Positions 34,255 to 46,373 of a stretch of DNA of 64,000 nt are shown here, in pieces (within the stretch, counting starts at the first letter, position 1; each line of letters opens with the position of its first letter). The notes below the pieces were generated by a model that saw nothing but the letters and a program-made list of their open reading frames with translations, had not been told where the DNA came from and made no database searches. Source of the stretch: Onchocerca volvulus (taxonomy: Eukaryota > Nematoda > Chromadorea > Rhabditida > Onchocercidae); NCBI GenBank assembly GCA_000499405.2, contig HG738139.1:4245561-4309560 (forward strand). The letters are read 5' to 3'. The translations under genes were made by a program, and so were the position numbers.

Positions 34255-37200
34255 AGTTCACCGATAATTTTATAACATCAAAACCTGGTAGATTTTAAGT
34301 AAGCAATAAAATATACAAAATGATCAATTTAGACAGATTTAGATAATCAATGATCAAAACTTGGAAAATTTTTTGTTAACAATAAAATTTGTAAAATAAT
34401 CGATTTAGATTTAGATTTAGCTAAGTAATGTTTGTTTCGAATATTGAATGCAGCAGGAAGTATTACGTATGTATTACAGGTAACTAAGTAACAAGATGGA
34501 TATGTTAGCAAGCATACAAATTCACATAATTGCTAATGCTTGCTGTTGATAAAAATGCATTTTGAAAAGAAGTAATATAATAGGAGGTAGGTAAATAGAC
34601 ATCAAAATCAGGTGAAATGAAAACCTAGCATAGCAAGAAAAAAAACAAAAAATTAAGTGTAATACTTGATGAGAAATGAAGACATAGAAAGATAATCGGA
34701 AAAATAAATTGATTCGAGAGATGTTGTTTTAGCAGATGTGAAATTGAATGAAAGGGTTGGAAATAACTGACAGCTAAAAATGAAATGAAATGAGGGAAAT
34801 AAGAGGAAGGACTGGAAAGGAAGGTTAATGATCGGAGAAGAGGTACACATTGAGGATGACAAAATAGAAATGACAATTGAAGTGAACCCAAAACTAAACC
34901 CATTGGAACCAACCAACCAATCATGGGTAACGATTAAACGGATGGTAGGTAGGAGGACCTTGAGTAGTAGTAACCTGTTGTAAATTCAATAAAAAGGCTA
35001 AAATTCCTCGAAGAAATAAATTTATGTCTAATAGACATCTTTTTATCATTTATGCTAATTATGAAATTAGAAAAGGATGAAGAAATAGGAAAGATAATAG
35101 TAATGATAATAAAATATATTATGATCATAAAATTTATCAAAACTTATAATGAATTTTCTCGATCTTTCTAATCTTTATTTCTTTAGAAAATTGAATTTTC
35201 TTGTATATCAAATAATTATATGCCTGTGGTTTTTGAATAAATTTCACCATGACAAGATAAATTACCTATCTTTTTCTTTGCTTCTTTTTTATTAATCGTA
35301 CTAACTAATCATACTAATTACTAATCGTACTAAAAAAAGACAATATAAGAATGTTTTAGACAAATATTTCAAAGTAAGTAATTATGAGAATAAATTTGAT
35401 CAATTCTAAAATAAATCGAATATTTTGACAAGAACAGAAAAAAAGTTCCGTAAAAGAAAGAGAAAAAAAAAAGTTCCGTAAAAGTATGAAAAAAAGTATT
35501 TGGATATGGCTGATTACATGGAAAATTTTGTATTGGTTGTTTTTCACTTTTTTTTTTTCCCTGCAATTTTATTTTTCTCTTCTTTCATTTTGCCAAATCA
35601 AAAAAAAAAAAGAACAGAAATGATTTAAAATTTAATCATTTTTTAAAATCCTTTTCAGTAAATAAAAATATTTTTAACATATCGTTCAATAACCTCTTGT
35701 TATAGAAAAAAACTTATCATAGATTTGAATTAGATAGATAGTACCAATGCAGAATCTTTTTCTGAATTATCAAATTTATCAATAGGGTCATCAGATATGA
35801 AAATACATATAAAGATGGATAATTTAAAAAAAAATAAATAAATAAATGAAGATAGATAAAAAAACGAAACATAGGAAAGAAAAAAGAGAAAATGTGACAA
35901 ACGGGAAAGGAAAATTATTGGGATTATGCCTAAATTGGGGCAATATGGATCAAAATATGGATCGATTTTTCAAAAAATTTTCAAAATTTTCTTTTTTTTA
36001 AAAAAAAGAAAATATTAATATATTTTTTTATAGCAAAGCACATATGAAATTATCTAAAACATATACATTAAATAACGTCTCAAAAAAAAAAAAAAAAAAC
36101 AAACGGTAACTTTATCCAATTTTTCATTTTTCCCATGTTTTTATTGCAAATAAAAAAAAAAAAAAAAATAAAGAAAAAAAAGAAAACAAGAAGTTGAAAT
36201 GACCAAAATAGATGAACAAACTAGAAGAGAACAACTGATATGTAATCAATTTCGTGACAAACACAAATGTGAAATTTCATAGAGAATAAAAAATGCAAAA
36301 ATATTTTTATTTTTTTGTTTTTTCTGAAACAAATTTTTTATGAAGAGAGAAGAAAAAGAAGAAAATGATTAAATATGATCATCCTCTCTTTTCAGGGATT
36401 GGCAATAAAATAAAATCTTTAAAATTCTACTATTCTTTATTCGTTTTTCTCTTTCTTCTCTTCTTTAAAATTAAAACAAAAAATTCTAATTTTAATAGCG
36501 AATAACAGCTTTTTTTTTCGTCTCTAAAAATCTTTCTTTTTTTAAAATAAAATTTATAATTTTTGGTTCAAACATAAATGTATGTTGATAATGGATGGAA
36601 AATTGGTAATTAATTTTGCTCATTTAATATATTTCCTCTTTCAATAAATATCGGATTGCATAGCCATATGCATGCATGCATTCAATGTGATGTGTATTTG
36701 TTCAATTTAAAATGGCAATAATAACATCTCAACAACAATTCCTATCTTATACATTGTTGAATGACGATAAATAAATTTATGACCATTTAACATTTACCCG
36801 CTGTCATTTTTAATGAATTAAAACGATATAATTGCATCCATTTATCTTTATATGATAGATAATATGAAATATATTAAATTAATTAATTAATAATGCATTC
36901 TTGTACACCTATAATGTTTCATAATTTTGGAGAAATTATAAGTCTAAAATTATTTGCCTAATAAATTCAAATTATATAAGTTATTTTTAAAAAATGAATA
37001 AATATAATGATAAATCCGAGAGATTTATTATCAGGTCAGCTATATTAGAAATTTGTGATCTGTTAAAAGATTAGAGAATGAGATGATATTTGGGATCTGT
37101 TATCAGATAAGCTAAACAAATATTGAAGATCTCCATCTTTTCGCATAGCATATTTCCATTTATCAGTGTCACATATAATACCGCATATATCATGAGCATG

Positions 37201-38447
37201 ATACTAAACTGATTTTTTTCAAATTGTTCTTTGCTCTTGAAGTAACATCATCCGGAAAATTTCATTATTTCCCAAATATATTAATCAATGCAATATTAAA
37301 CTAACTTTCGAATCTTTCTCTGCTTTTCAGATATCACTATCCGGAAAATTTCGTTATATCTGCCTGTATCATCGGTATGATACTGAGAAAATATTCTGAG
37401 GACAAAAAAGGATTGTTGGCTTTTTGTGCCAATCGATAACATTTGCTCAAATCACAAATCCTACATACATTCACATAACAAAGTTGAAAAACGGAAAAAT
37501 TAGAAATGACAGGAAGAAAATATTTGGTGCGATTCTATCTTTTCATACAAGTTTTTTGTTCCTTTTCAAACTGAGACAGAAAGAAGATTTTAAAATAATA
37601 AAAATTGAAAGAGAGAAAATAATCAAATTTTCGGATGGCATATTAACTGTCACTTCTACTTTGACCGAATAATTGATTCGACAAAATCATTTTGTATCAG
37701 CCAAAATGACTTCTTTGAAGAATATTTTTTGTTTACAAATTCCGTTTTTTTCTTTTTAATTTGTATTAAATTTATTTCATGAAAGATAAAAATTCAACAT
37801 TTTACCAAATTATTCGCTGAAAATCCAAAGTAGTTATGGTATATTTGAAATAGTTATATTTGAAGTAGTTATTTGTAATGGTTCATTACAAAATGCAAAA
37901 TAATAGAATTTTTGAATAGTTATAAACTATTATTAAAGAAATTATAGACTATTATTAATTATATGATTTTAAATGATTTGGAACGTTGATCTAATTGGCA
38001 ATTTAAACATTTTACAAACATGACAATCATTAAAATTTCACAAACATCTATGAACTTATCATTCCATTGATTGCTAGATGATAAACGCTAATCATTAATC
38101 GGTAAATGATGGTAAATTCTAATGAAGCCGCAACGAAAATACAATATCGAATTTATCGGATAATTTATTTAGCTGATTTTTGTTTTCTGTTTTTTTCTTT
38201 TTTTAAAGTTTCTTCTAAATTTAATCTCTATAGCTTATTACTTATGGGAATATTTAATATTTAAAAAATTAGAACAGGAAATCGAGAATATCACTTTATC
38301 CGATAATAGCTAGTATTTGATAATGGAAATTGATTTTATCCATTGATGCTAATAAAGAGATTAAATTTTTGAAATAAAATAAATATGTAGAAAACTTCAA
38401 ATTTTTTTTCTTCTTTTGTAAACATCGTCTGCAAATACTGATATGGT

Positions 38448-38645
38448 AAAATGCCGCTGCAATAATAGAAATGTTCGGAACAATAAAATGCTACTACAAT
38501 ATTAGCAATGTTCAGAATATTAAAATGTAGCAACAATAGCAGAAATGCTTGGAATATTAAAAAGCTATACAATATTCAAAATGCTCAGAATGTTAAAATG
38601 TTGTTAAAATAGTAGAAATACTTAAAATGTTGAAATACTATTATC
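38448..38645. repeat. 37-bp minisatellite, about 5 units
   Basis: Units start at 38448, 38485, 38522, 38559, 38595 and 38632 with the pattern AAAATGCTNCTACAATANTA then GAAATGTTCAGAATATT. It explains the repetitive minus-strand frame at 38336-38572. Confidence 0.8.
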
Positions 38646-38788
38646 ATACTGAAAATTTCATCCAATTATGAAAAAATCTTACTGCAAAAGCTTTCCAAAG
38701 CTTATATATAAGTGGGAATTATCGATCTATTGCATTTATCTCTAATGAAATGTTAATAGCTTAAATTTTCTTAAAATTTTTTAGGTTT

Positions 38789-39200
38789 TTAATGTTTGCT
38801 TAAATGTATCATTTCAAAATTTGCATTTGGAATCAAAGGTATAAAATGAATTATTCTTTGGATTCTCAACCAAAATATTATATCAGAAACTGGCGCCGAC
38901 TTAACGATTTGAATGAAATCAGTAAATAAGCAATTCAAATATAGTCCAGGTATTGATTGTGATAAATAAATAATGTACAATTCTCCCGCTTCTTCATTTT
39001 TTCTCTTCGTCAATTTATCCAAAACTGGTTCCAACAACAAAATAATAAAAATTAACCGCCAAAAAATTAGAAATTTAACAATTGAAGTCAAACGGAGAAA
39101 AAAGAGTGGCAATATTTTTACCTGCTTTGAGGACATGATGCAGAAAGAAGAGAAATGCGAAAAAAAAACCTTATTCAGCATAGATGACCTTCAAAAATAA
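38789..39200. other. overlapping open frames on both strands
   Basis: The minus frame (39181-38789, 130 codons) contains KRKNEEAGELYIIYLSQSIP and IVKSAPVSDIIFWLRIQR. The plus frame (38973-39200) is basic, with EVKRRKKSGNIFTCFEDMMQ. The base composition is less AT-rich than the surroundings, which favours something once coding, but the strand cannot be decided from the sequence. Confidence 0.35.
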
Positions 39201-41512
39201 ATTAACGGAAAAAAAAAATTATATTGAAAAAATAGGAAAGGAATCATTTTTTTTAATCGTTCTTTTTTAAAAAAAAAAAAAAAAGCTCTAAAGAGACAGA
39301 TGGTTTTTACACGTGACGAATTTTTATGAGTTAAATTGAGATAATAAATAGGAAAAAAAGCCTTTAATTACTTTCAAAAATCAAATATATCCAAGATGTT
39401 ATCATGAATCAGTGTAATAGATGTAATGTGAGGACAAATCTATCTGTTTCTGATAAATAACCGGAAGTTACGAATTATTTAAGCGCTATTGATAAGGAAA
39501 TGAAAAGACGAATGAATGTGTAAAATCCGTTTTTAGTTATAAATATCGAAAGACTGATTCAGTTTAGAAAATCGAAAATAATAACACTGTTGAGGTTATT
39601 GACCGAAAAAGTTGTACTTTTGATAACAATATTTTTGTGCATGACAAGAGAGAAGCAATAATTCAAACATTCTCGAAATGTCACGAATGTTATCACTAGA
39701 AAAAAGCTCTCCGCCCTGTTATAAAATGATCAAACCAATAACAATTGTAAACTATCATCTTAAAAATTACTGTAAATTATTATCAAAAATTACAAAAATA
39801 TCTAATTATATTGACACAAATGAAAAAGTATCAGTTATCAATTTCAAGCTAAAATAGTAATTATTTTAAAAAATATCGAAATTTTACGAACCATTTTCAA
39901 ATTTCAAATTTAATGCTTTGCAATTCGAAAAAATCTGAGAACTAATGATAAGAAAGAATAATTTATGAATGATTAATGTCTTGTCAAATGAATTATCACA
40001 TATCTCTTAATCAATTAACTGATATATTTCTTAATTATCAAATTTACTTCACTACTTGTTTCCTTGAGCTTTTTTTTTCTTTAATCTATAGAATTCAAGA
40101 TTTTTAATATTAAAGGAAAAATATAACATTTTTTTATGATCAGTTATTATGAAATAATAAATGCAAACAAGTACTGAACAAAAAAAAAAACCATAAAACT
40201 ATCGAATCCTAATGATATGATTGCTTGAATATCTATGATGCTAATAATCATCTTTTTGCTAATTATAACTATTCTTCTACTAATCATAATCATCTTTCCT
40301 TAATTATGACCATCCATCGGCTAATTATAATCATTTTTTTGCTAGGATTACTCTATTCAATAATGATTAATAACATTAATTTATCCATGCATTGCATACA
40401 TCATCATATAATTTTATCCAAAACAATTTGAAGATATTAAAAAGTAAAATAAACAATAATAATAATTTCAATGACAGTAATGACTACAAGAATAATGATA
40501 TTAATAACAAATGATAATAATGATAAGTGATAATAACAATAATAATAATAATAATAATAGTAATAATTATAATGAAAATGATAAATGGAAGTAAATAATC
40601 CAAAAATTTCTGATATATATAAATCATAGTGCATAAAAACATAAAATAAGGCCTAACTTTGCACTTAATTAAAAGTCCTTCCTTTAAGTATACCTATCTA
40701 ATATTTTTCTCATATGCAGCTTTCGAAGTCCGAAAATTGAAATTGATATTATGTATTTTAATTTTTTCAATTTTTTTAGTCCCAAATGTTGCTCTCATAA
40801 TTGCCTAACTATCAATGGAGTAAAAAATAAAGATGCAAATATATAAATTGCTGACTGAAGAAATAAATTTCAAACAAGCAAAATTTTTATTATTTCCTTT
40901 TTAAGTATATATTTTTTCATTGCTTGAATGCATTATAAAAATATTTCATTTTTTTCGAATATTTTTAGATTTCTCCTATATCAATACCATAAGAAAAAAA
41001 AGTATACTAAATATATAATCGAAATCGTAATAAAATTCTTTGAAGAAAGATGAAACTGTATGCTAGAATTAAATTAAAAGATTAAATTCAGGCTAATAAT
41101 TTCGTAAAATGTCAAAAATCTAAAGAAAAAAAAAGACAATGCTAAATTTTAATTAAGAAACCTGTTTTTCATATGTACTCACTCACGACAGGTTTCAAAT
41201 TCGTCAAAAAAACGAAAAAGAATCAAACGATGAAAATTTTATGGACAGTTACTTTTCATTTTTTTTGATCAATTTTATGCTATAAATACAATCCAATTTC
41301 AGACTTATTCTTTCCATACACCAATAAAATTATGGTATTTTTAACAATTTTTTTTTTTAAAATATAATTTCTATACATGAAATATTTAAATATCGAATAT
41401 TCTACAGATTTGGTGAAGTAAGTTATTCGAGGTTGTTAAAAAGTTCAATGAAATTTATCGAAAATGGCTTCAAAAAAAAAAAAAAAGGAAGCAATTATTT
41501 CTTTAAAAATGA

Positions 41513-41548
<36 letters not shown>

Positions 41549-42919
41549 GAAGAAATTTATATCATATCTTTTTGAAGAGGTAAAAAATATAGAGATTAAT
41601 GCAAAAAAAAAAAAAAAAAAAGCAGAAAAGAGATTTGAAAATATCAATTAAATTTGTTGCCTGAAAGACAAAGTTACTAAATTATCATTGGAAGAAAAAA
41701 AATTGAAAATTGTCGAAAAGAATTCATTAAAAAAAATGGAAATTTGTCGAGAAGTATTAATTAAAGAAATGCTCCTGAAAATATTGAAGAAAAAGAAGTA
41801 TTAATTTAAACCACTACAAAAAAATTAACGGATTTGCCAAAACAAAATTTAATCAATCCTCTCTAAATATCATTTAATGCAAAGAACTAAATACGAGTTT
41901 CCGCTACGTCATCATCAAGTGTACTAATGTTACGTAACACGACGGAAAATTGGATAGGAATACAAACTTCACGAAAAAACATATTGATTTATGATCCATT
42001 TAATTCTTCAATTTAATATATTTTTGTTAATAAGATTATCATTATTGATTATCGATTAATAATAAGGATATAAGTTTAATTAACAAAAATGATGCAAAAT
42101 TAAGGAAGAAATATGTTAATTTTTAAATATGTTTGAAAAGTTTTAATATGTACAAAAAAAGTTTCAAAAAAATAAATCCTGAAAGTCAAAAAATGATCTA
42201 TTGAAATATCAAAAATCTTTTTTCTCTTCTTAAATATTGATATTTTTTAAATTAATTAATATAATACAAAGGTTGAAATAAGTTTAAAATATAATGCAAA
42301 TGACACAGATATAAATAATTGACTTTTTTAAAAACAGAAAAGAAGAGGATAAAGTGCAGCTAATGTATCAATATACAATATAACTTGACTAATTTTTGAT
42401 GCTTAAAATTTCCATGAATATTGATTCATTCATTTATCTGCTAAGGAAATTATCTGTTAAATTTTTAAAAAATATAATTATTAATTAATATTCGAAGAAA
42501 TAAAATCAAAAATAAAATGAAATAATATGAGGAAGATTATAAAAAATAAAAATGTTAGAATAATATTTCATTGATATTTCAAGTATTTATATCAATTTCT
42601 TCAATGAACAAAAATTTAAAATAAAAGCAAGATCTGAATAATTTCCTTTATATCAAGTTCTACGATTTTCATCAAATTTCCCATATGTAAGAGATTAGTA
42701 ACTGTTTGCACTTTTGATAGTTTTTCTATTCTCTCTAATCATTTTAATCATTTTTTTTTTCTCTTTTTCTCCCTTTCGATAAATTCAAAAGAACATTTCT
42801 AGCAAGCATTACAATTTGGTTCGAAATTGTAATTGATCTTGATCTACTAATCTTGACACAAATTATTGATTGAAAGTTAAATGACAATCAATTAATAAAT
42901 TAGATAGCAAAAAACTAAC

Positions 42920-43764
42920 TTCATTTTGCCTTGCTCGAATTGTAGGATGAATACGGAATTGATTGTTCCCTTCAGTTTTTAACATTTGATAACGTTTCGA
43001 TCGTAAATTTGCTATTGTATTAGCACCGGAACGCATCGCCTTCTTATTGCGTTTTGCTCGAGAGATTCGCTGATGTTGCTGTAAACATATTCGTTTTCCT
43101 TTTTTTTTTTTTAAATCAAAAATTAACCATTATTTATGCAAATTTTGAGATTTTCATATGAAAATCAGATGAACAAGAAAATGTTTAACAATAATAAGTA
43201 TTATATCTAAAAAATTATAAAATCAGAAAAGATTTCCCTATTTGAAATTTCGAAGATGAGAAAGATCAAGGTTGCGCTATGTAGTATTGGAAAAATTTCA
43301 AGTTTATTGAAAAGAACCATTTGAGTGATTTTTTTGTATCTAAATCTATGATATAGTAAATCAAACCTGTTTTTTCTAATATAATTTAGAAGTTTAAATT
43401 ACATCTCAAATTTATTAGCTTAAAAAAAAAATTTCTTCGATATTATGAAATCAAATAAAATTCAAAACAAAAAAAAACTGAAAAATGCTAATTTTTGTTG
43501 TTATTCCTACAAAATAATTATAACAACTTAAATGTGTAATTTTCATCTAAAAAGAATGTAAATATGTAGGTAAGTAAAAATAAACAAATGTGCCATGCAT
43601 ATATATTCACGTATCACACTACTCAATCTAAATATCAAAATTGATAATAATTGCTAAATTACAGTAGAAGAATTTATCATCAAAAACAAAAACGAAAGAA
43701 TTGATTTATTTTGCGAAGAAGAAAAGGAAAGTATTGAAAGAGAATAACGAGAGGTTCCTTTTTC

Positions 43765-43799
<35 letters not shown>

Positions 43800-43930
43800 A
43801 AGGAAAAGAAATAGAAAAAAGAGAGGAGACAATTTCAAACAATTTCAAAAATGAATTGTATCAATCAATGAGTTTGATTTTATTCTTAAAAAAAAGAAAA
43901 AAAAATTTCAAATTATTCTAAATAATCTAC

Positions 43931-43979
<49 letters not shown>

Positions 43980-46373
43980 AATTAAACATCCAAACATATA
44001 TATATATATTTGGATGTTTGATTTGTAATTAACTCTAATTATGAAAGAAATAATCGAAACTAAATAAACAAATATACAACAAATATGAAAAAACAAACAA
44101 ATATACACACATGCAAACATATATAATAGGTACCAATCTCGCTGATCGTTCTCGATTTGAAGGAATAGTAAAACGACTTAATGTATAAAATAGATCGATC
44201 GATAAGGAATTATCGATATGTTTTGGTTAGAATCAATCTATCATTCTCGATGGTCGTTCTCGATTTGTAGGGATAGTAAAACGACTTAATGTATAAAATA
44301 GATCGATCGATAAGGAATTATCGATATGTTTTGGTTAGAATCAATCTATCATTCTCGATGGTCGTTCTCGATTTGTAGGAATAGTAAAACGACTTAATGT
44401 ATAAAATAGATCGATCGATAAGAAATTATCGACATATTTATCAATCCATCTGTTGCTAACAGAAATGAATTAATAATTCTTTTTATCCATTCATTTAATA
44501 GATAGCATCTATCTATCCATTCGTTCAACCATTCAATCATTGAATGAATAATTCATAAAGCTAATTGTCAAATTGTTCATTCTTCTTTCATTTGATTTTA
44601 TTCTAGTTAATGGTTTGGGAATATAGCAATAGCAAAACATTTTTTTGATTCATTAGAATAATTTTAAATATTAACTTTTTTTTTTTTTTGATATCAAAAT
44701 ATACAAGAATCTTATCTCATTGCACTTGCGTTAGCTAATCTATGGTTAAAAAAAAAAAAAAGAAAGAAAAAAAAAGAGAGAAAGAGATAAGGAAGGATTC
44801 TCTTGGAAAAAAAAGAAAAAGAAAAAAGTTCATAAGAACTATTTAAATTCAAAAATGAAAAACGAGAGTAAAATGAATGAAGAAGGAAATAAAGGGCAAA
44901 AGGAGGGAAGGAAATATGAAATTGGGATAGAAAAATGATTAAAACAAAAGAATCAAGTACAAACCAACCCGAGATAGATGACTGCTACTAGCACGATTAC
45001 TGTTGTTATTATTATTGTTGTTGTTGTTGTTGTTATTATTATTGTTATTGTTGTTGCTGTTGTTGTTGATTAATTGTACAGAACCACTGTTTATTCGCAA
45101 TCCTTCATCAAACAGTTCTAAATCGCTCGAGTCACTGGTACTCGTATCAATCCCGAACAACTGACCATCATTTAATGGCGCTATAAGAGATGCATATAAT
45201 TTGTAAATATTATCCATTTCCTACAAATTAAAAATTGAGATGAAATGAAATGAAGTGAAACAGAATTGGATGGAATTAGATGGATTGAGATTATATTGGA
45301 AAGAATGACCTCCCAAAAGAATAGAAGAAAATGGAAATAGGAAGGGATGACGGACCATTGAAGCAATAAAAAGAAAAGAAAAGGAACGAATGAAAGAATG
45401 GATGAATGAACGAATGAATGAGTGAAAGAATGCGAATGAGCGAATAGATCGATTGGAAATTATAATTCAAAATACAGGAAATGTTGCTGAAAATATAAAA
45501 GACCACAAAAAATGACAAAAGTTAATTTGAATAACTTCAAGAGAGTATATAACCTTTTCTATTTTATATTTCTATTTCCTTCCATTTTCTTTTTTTTTTT
45601 AATTTTCATTCTTCTTTTCCATAAGTTGATGATTCAAAGATTATATCTTTCGTTTTGTATAATTTGTTGTAATTATATATTTAAAATATAAATATATGAA
45701 ATATAAAAAAGAAATGTAATGAAATTGAAAGATTTAAAAATAATATTCATAAAAGGAATTTAAAAATTTGAAATAATTTCTTTACAATAAAGCAATAAAA
45801 AATACAAACTTGGAAAGTTATGGGTTTTAAATTATTTTTTTTATACACAAAATCAAAAATTTCTCCTTAAAATTTTTATCAAAAAAAAAAAAGTAATCAA
45901 GAAGTAATGAAGGAAAAAAAAAAGTATATAGCATTCGTGACATAAATTTACAAAAAATAAGTTACTTTGATAAATTATGTCACAAATCGTACTGTATCCT
46001 TCTTTTTTCTTCTATATAGTTCAATTTTAAAATATTTATTAATATGAAAAGTATAAGACTAAGAATATATTTTAGAATTATTACCAAATTTTCAAATATC
46101 AATTCTCCGCTTTTACTTTTATAATTAAGCAATAAAGAATGGTAAAGTTGGAAGATTTTTGAAAAATTTTCATAAAAATTTGCTTCAATGAAATTAGAAA
46201 TAATTCCTAGTTACACATTATGCTTCGAAATAATGATAACTTAACAATAATCTTCGATTGCTTAAACTTCATATGAATTATTTTAAACTACCCAAAATAT
46301 TCTTGAAATATATACAAATGAACTGAATTTTGAAATAGATAAAGAACAATTTTACCTGAGCTTTGTCCATCAT
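42920..46373 (-). CDS. three exons with poly-Asn tract; possible 5' exons of the F-box gene
   Basis: Exons (minus): 46373-46356 (MMDKAQ; the same frame is open upstream, reading CLVIEKQLINHQ), 45220-44969 and 43078-42920. All end at phase 0. The second reads EMDNIYKLYASLIAPLNDGQ and DTSTSDSSDLELFDEGLRI, then about 20 asparagines (AAC/AAT mixed) and SNRASSSHLSR. The third is basic: ISRAKRNKKAMRSGANTIAN and LRSKRYQMLKTEG, ending IRARQNE. No stop follows, so the gene continues. Phase 0 matches the F-box exon at 26256, and no better partner was found, so these may be its 5' end across a 16.7-kb intron. A separate gene with missed 3' exons is the alternative. A different ATG (46419, MRRLFGHRKAAHQ) is out of frame with exon 2. 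Confidence 0.6.
43929..44019. repeat. (AT)n and (GA)n tracts with an 11-bp hairpin
   Basis: An AT tract and then a GA tract (43929-43977) are followed by AAACATCCAAA (43984-43994) and its inverse TTTGGATGTTT (44009-44019) around a second AT tract. It lies in the intron between exons 2 and 3 of the poly-Asn gene. Confidence 0.85.
44131..44440. repeat. 108-bp tandem repeat, about 2.8 units
   Basis: The anchor TCGTTCTCGATTTG occurs at 44146, 44254 and 44362, exactly 108 bp apart. Units are near-identical (for example AGTAAAACGACTTAATGTAT in all three) and contain the palindrome ATCGATCGAT. High identity suggests recent expansion. It lies in the same intron as the preceding feature. Confidence 0.95.

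Larger units (their letters stand above)
34255..42919. other. gene-poor stretch with ambiguous frames and repeats
   Basis: 34620-34930 is purine-rich on the plus strand, which explains two long overlapping minus-strand frames. 37400-37672 (+) is an open frame of about 90 codons (FLCQSITFAQITNPTYIHIT, then lysine-rich) without an ATG. 38789-39181 (-) is a 130-codon frame overlapping a 75-codon plus frame at 38973-39200. 41661-41804 (+) is a Lys/Glu/Leu-rich frame (KLSLEEKKLKIVEKNSLKKM). None has good splice or family support. Also present are a 37-bp minisatellite and several A-runs. Confidence 0.4.

Noticed and set aside
34625..34924. Two overlapping minus-strand frames of 99 and 87 codons
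   Set aside because: The minus strand is pyrimidine-rich here, so stop codons are depleted by composition. Both frames being open at once, with no family marks or splice sites, points to an artefact.
40225..40634. Frames rich in Asn/His/Ile on plus and Tyr/Ile on minus
   Set aside because: Derived from degenerate CTAATCAT and AATAAT repeats.
41433..41651. 72-codon Lys/Tyr-rich plus-strand frame
   Set aside because: Built from two A-runs and an (AT)n tract; no evidence of coding.
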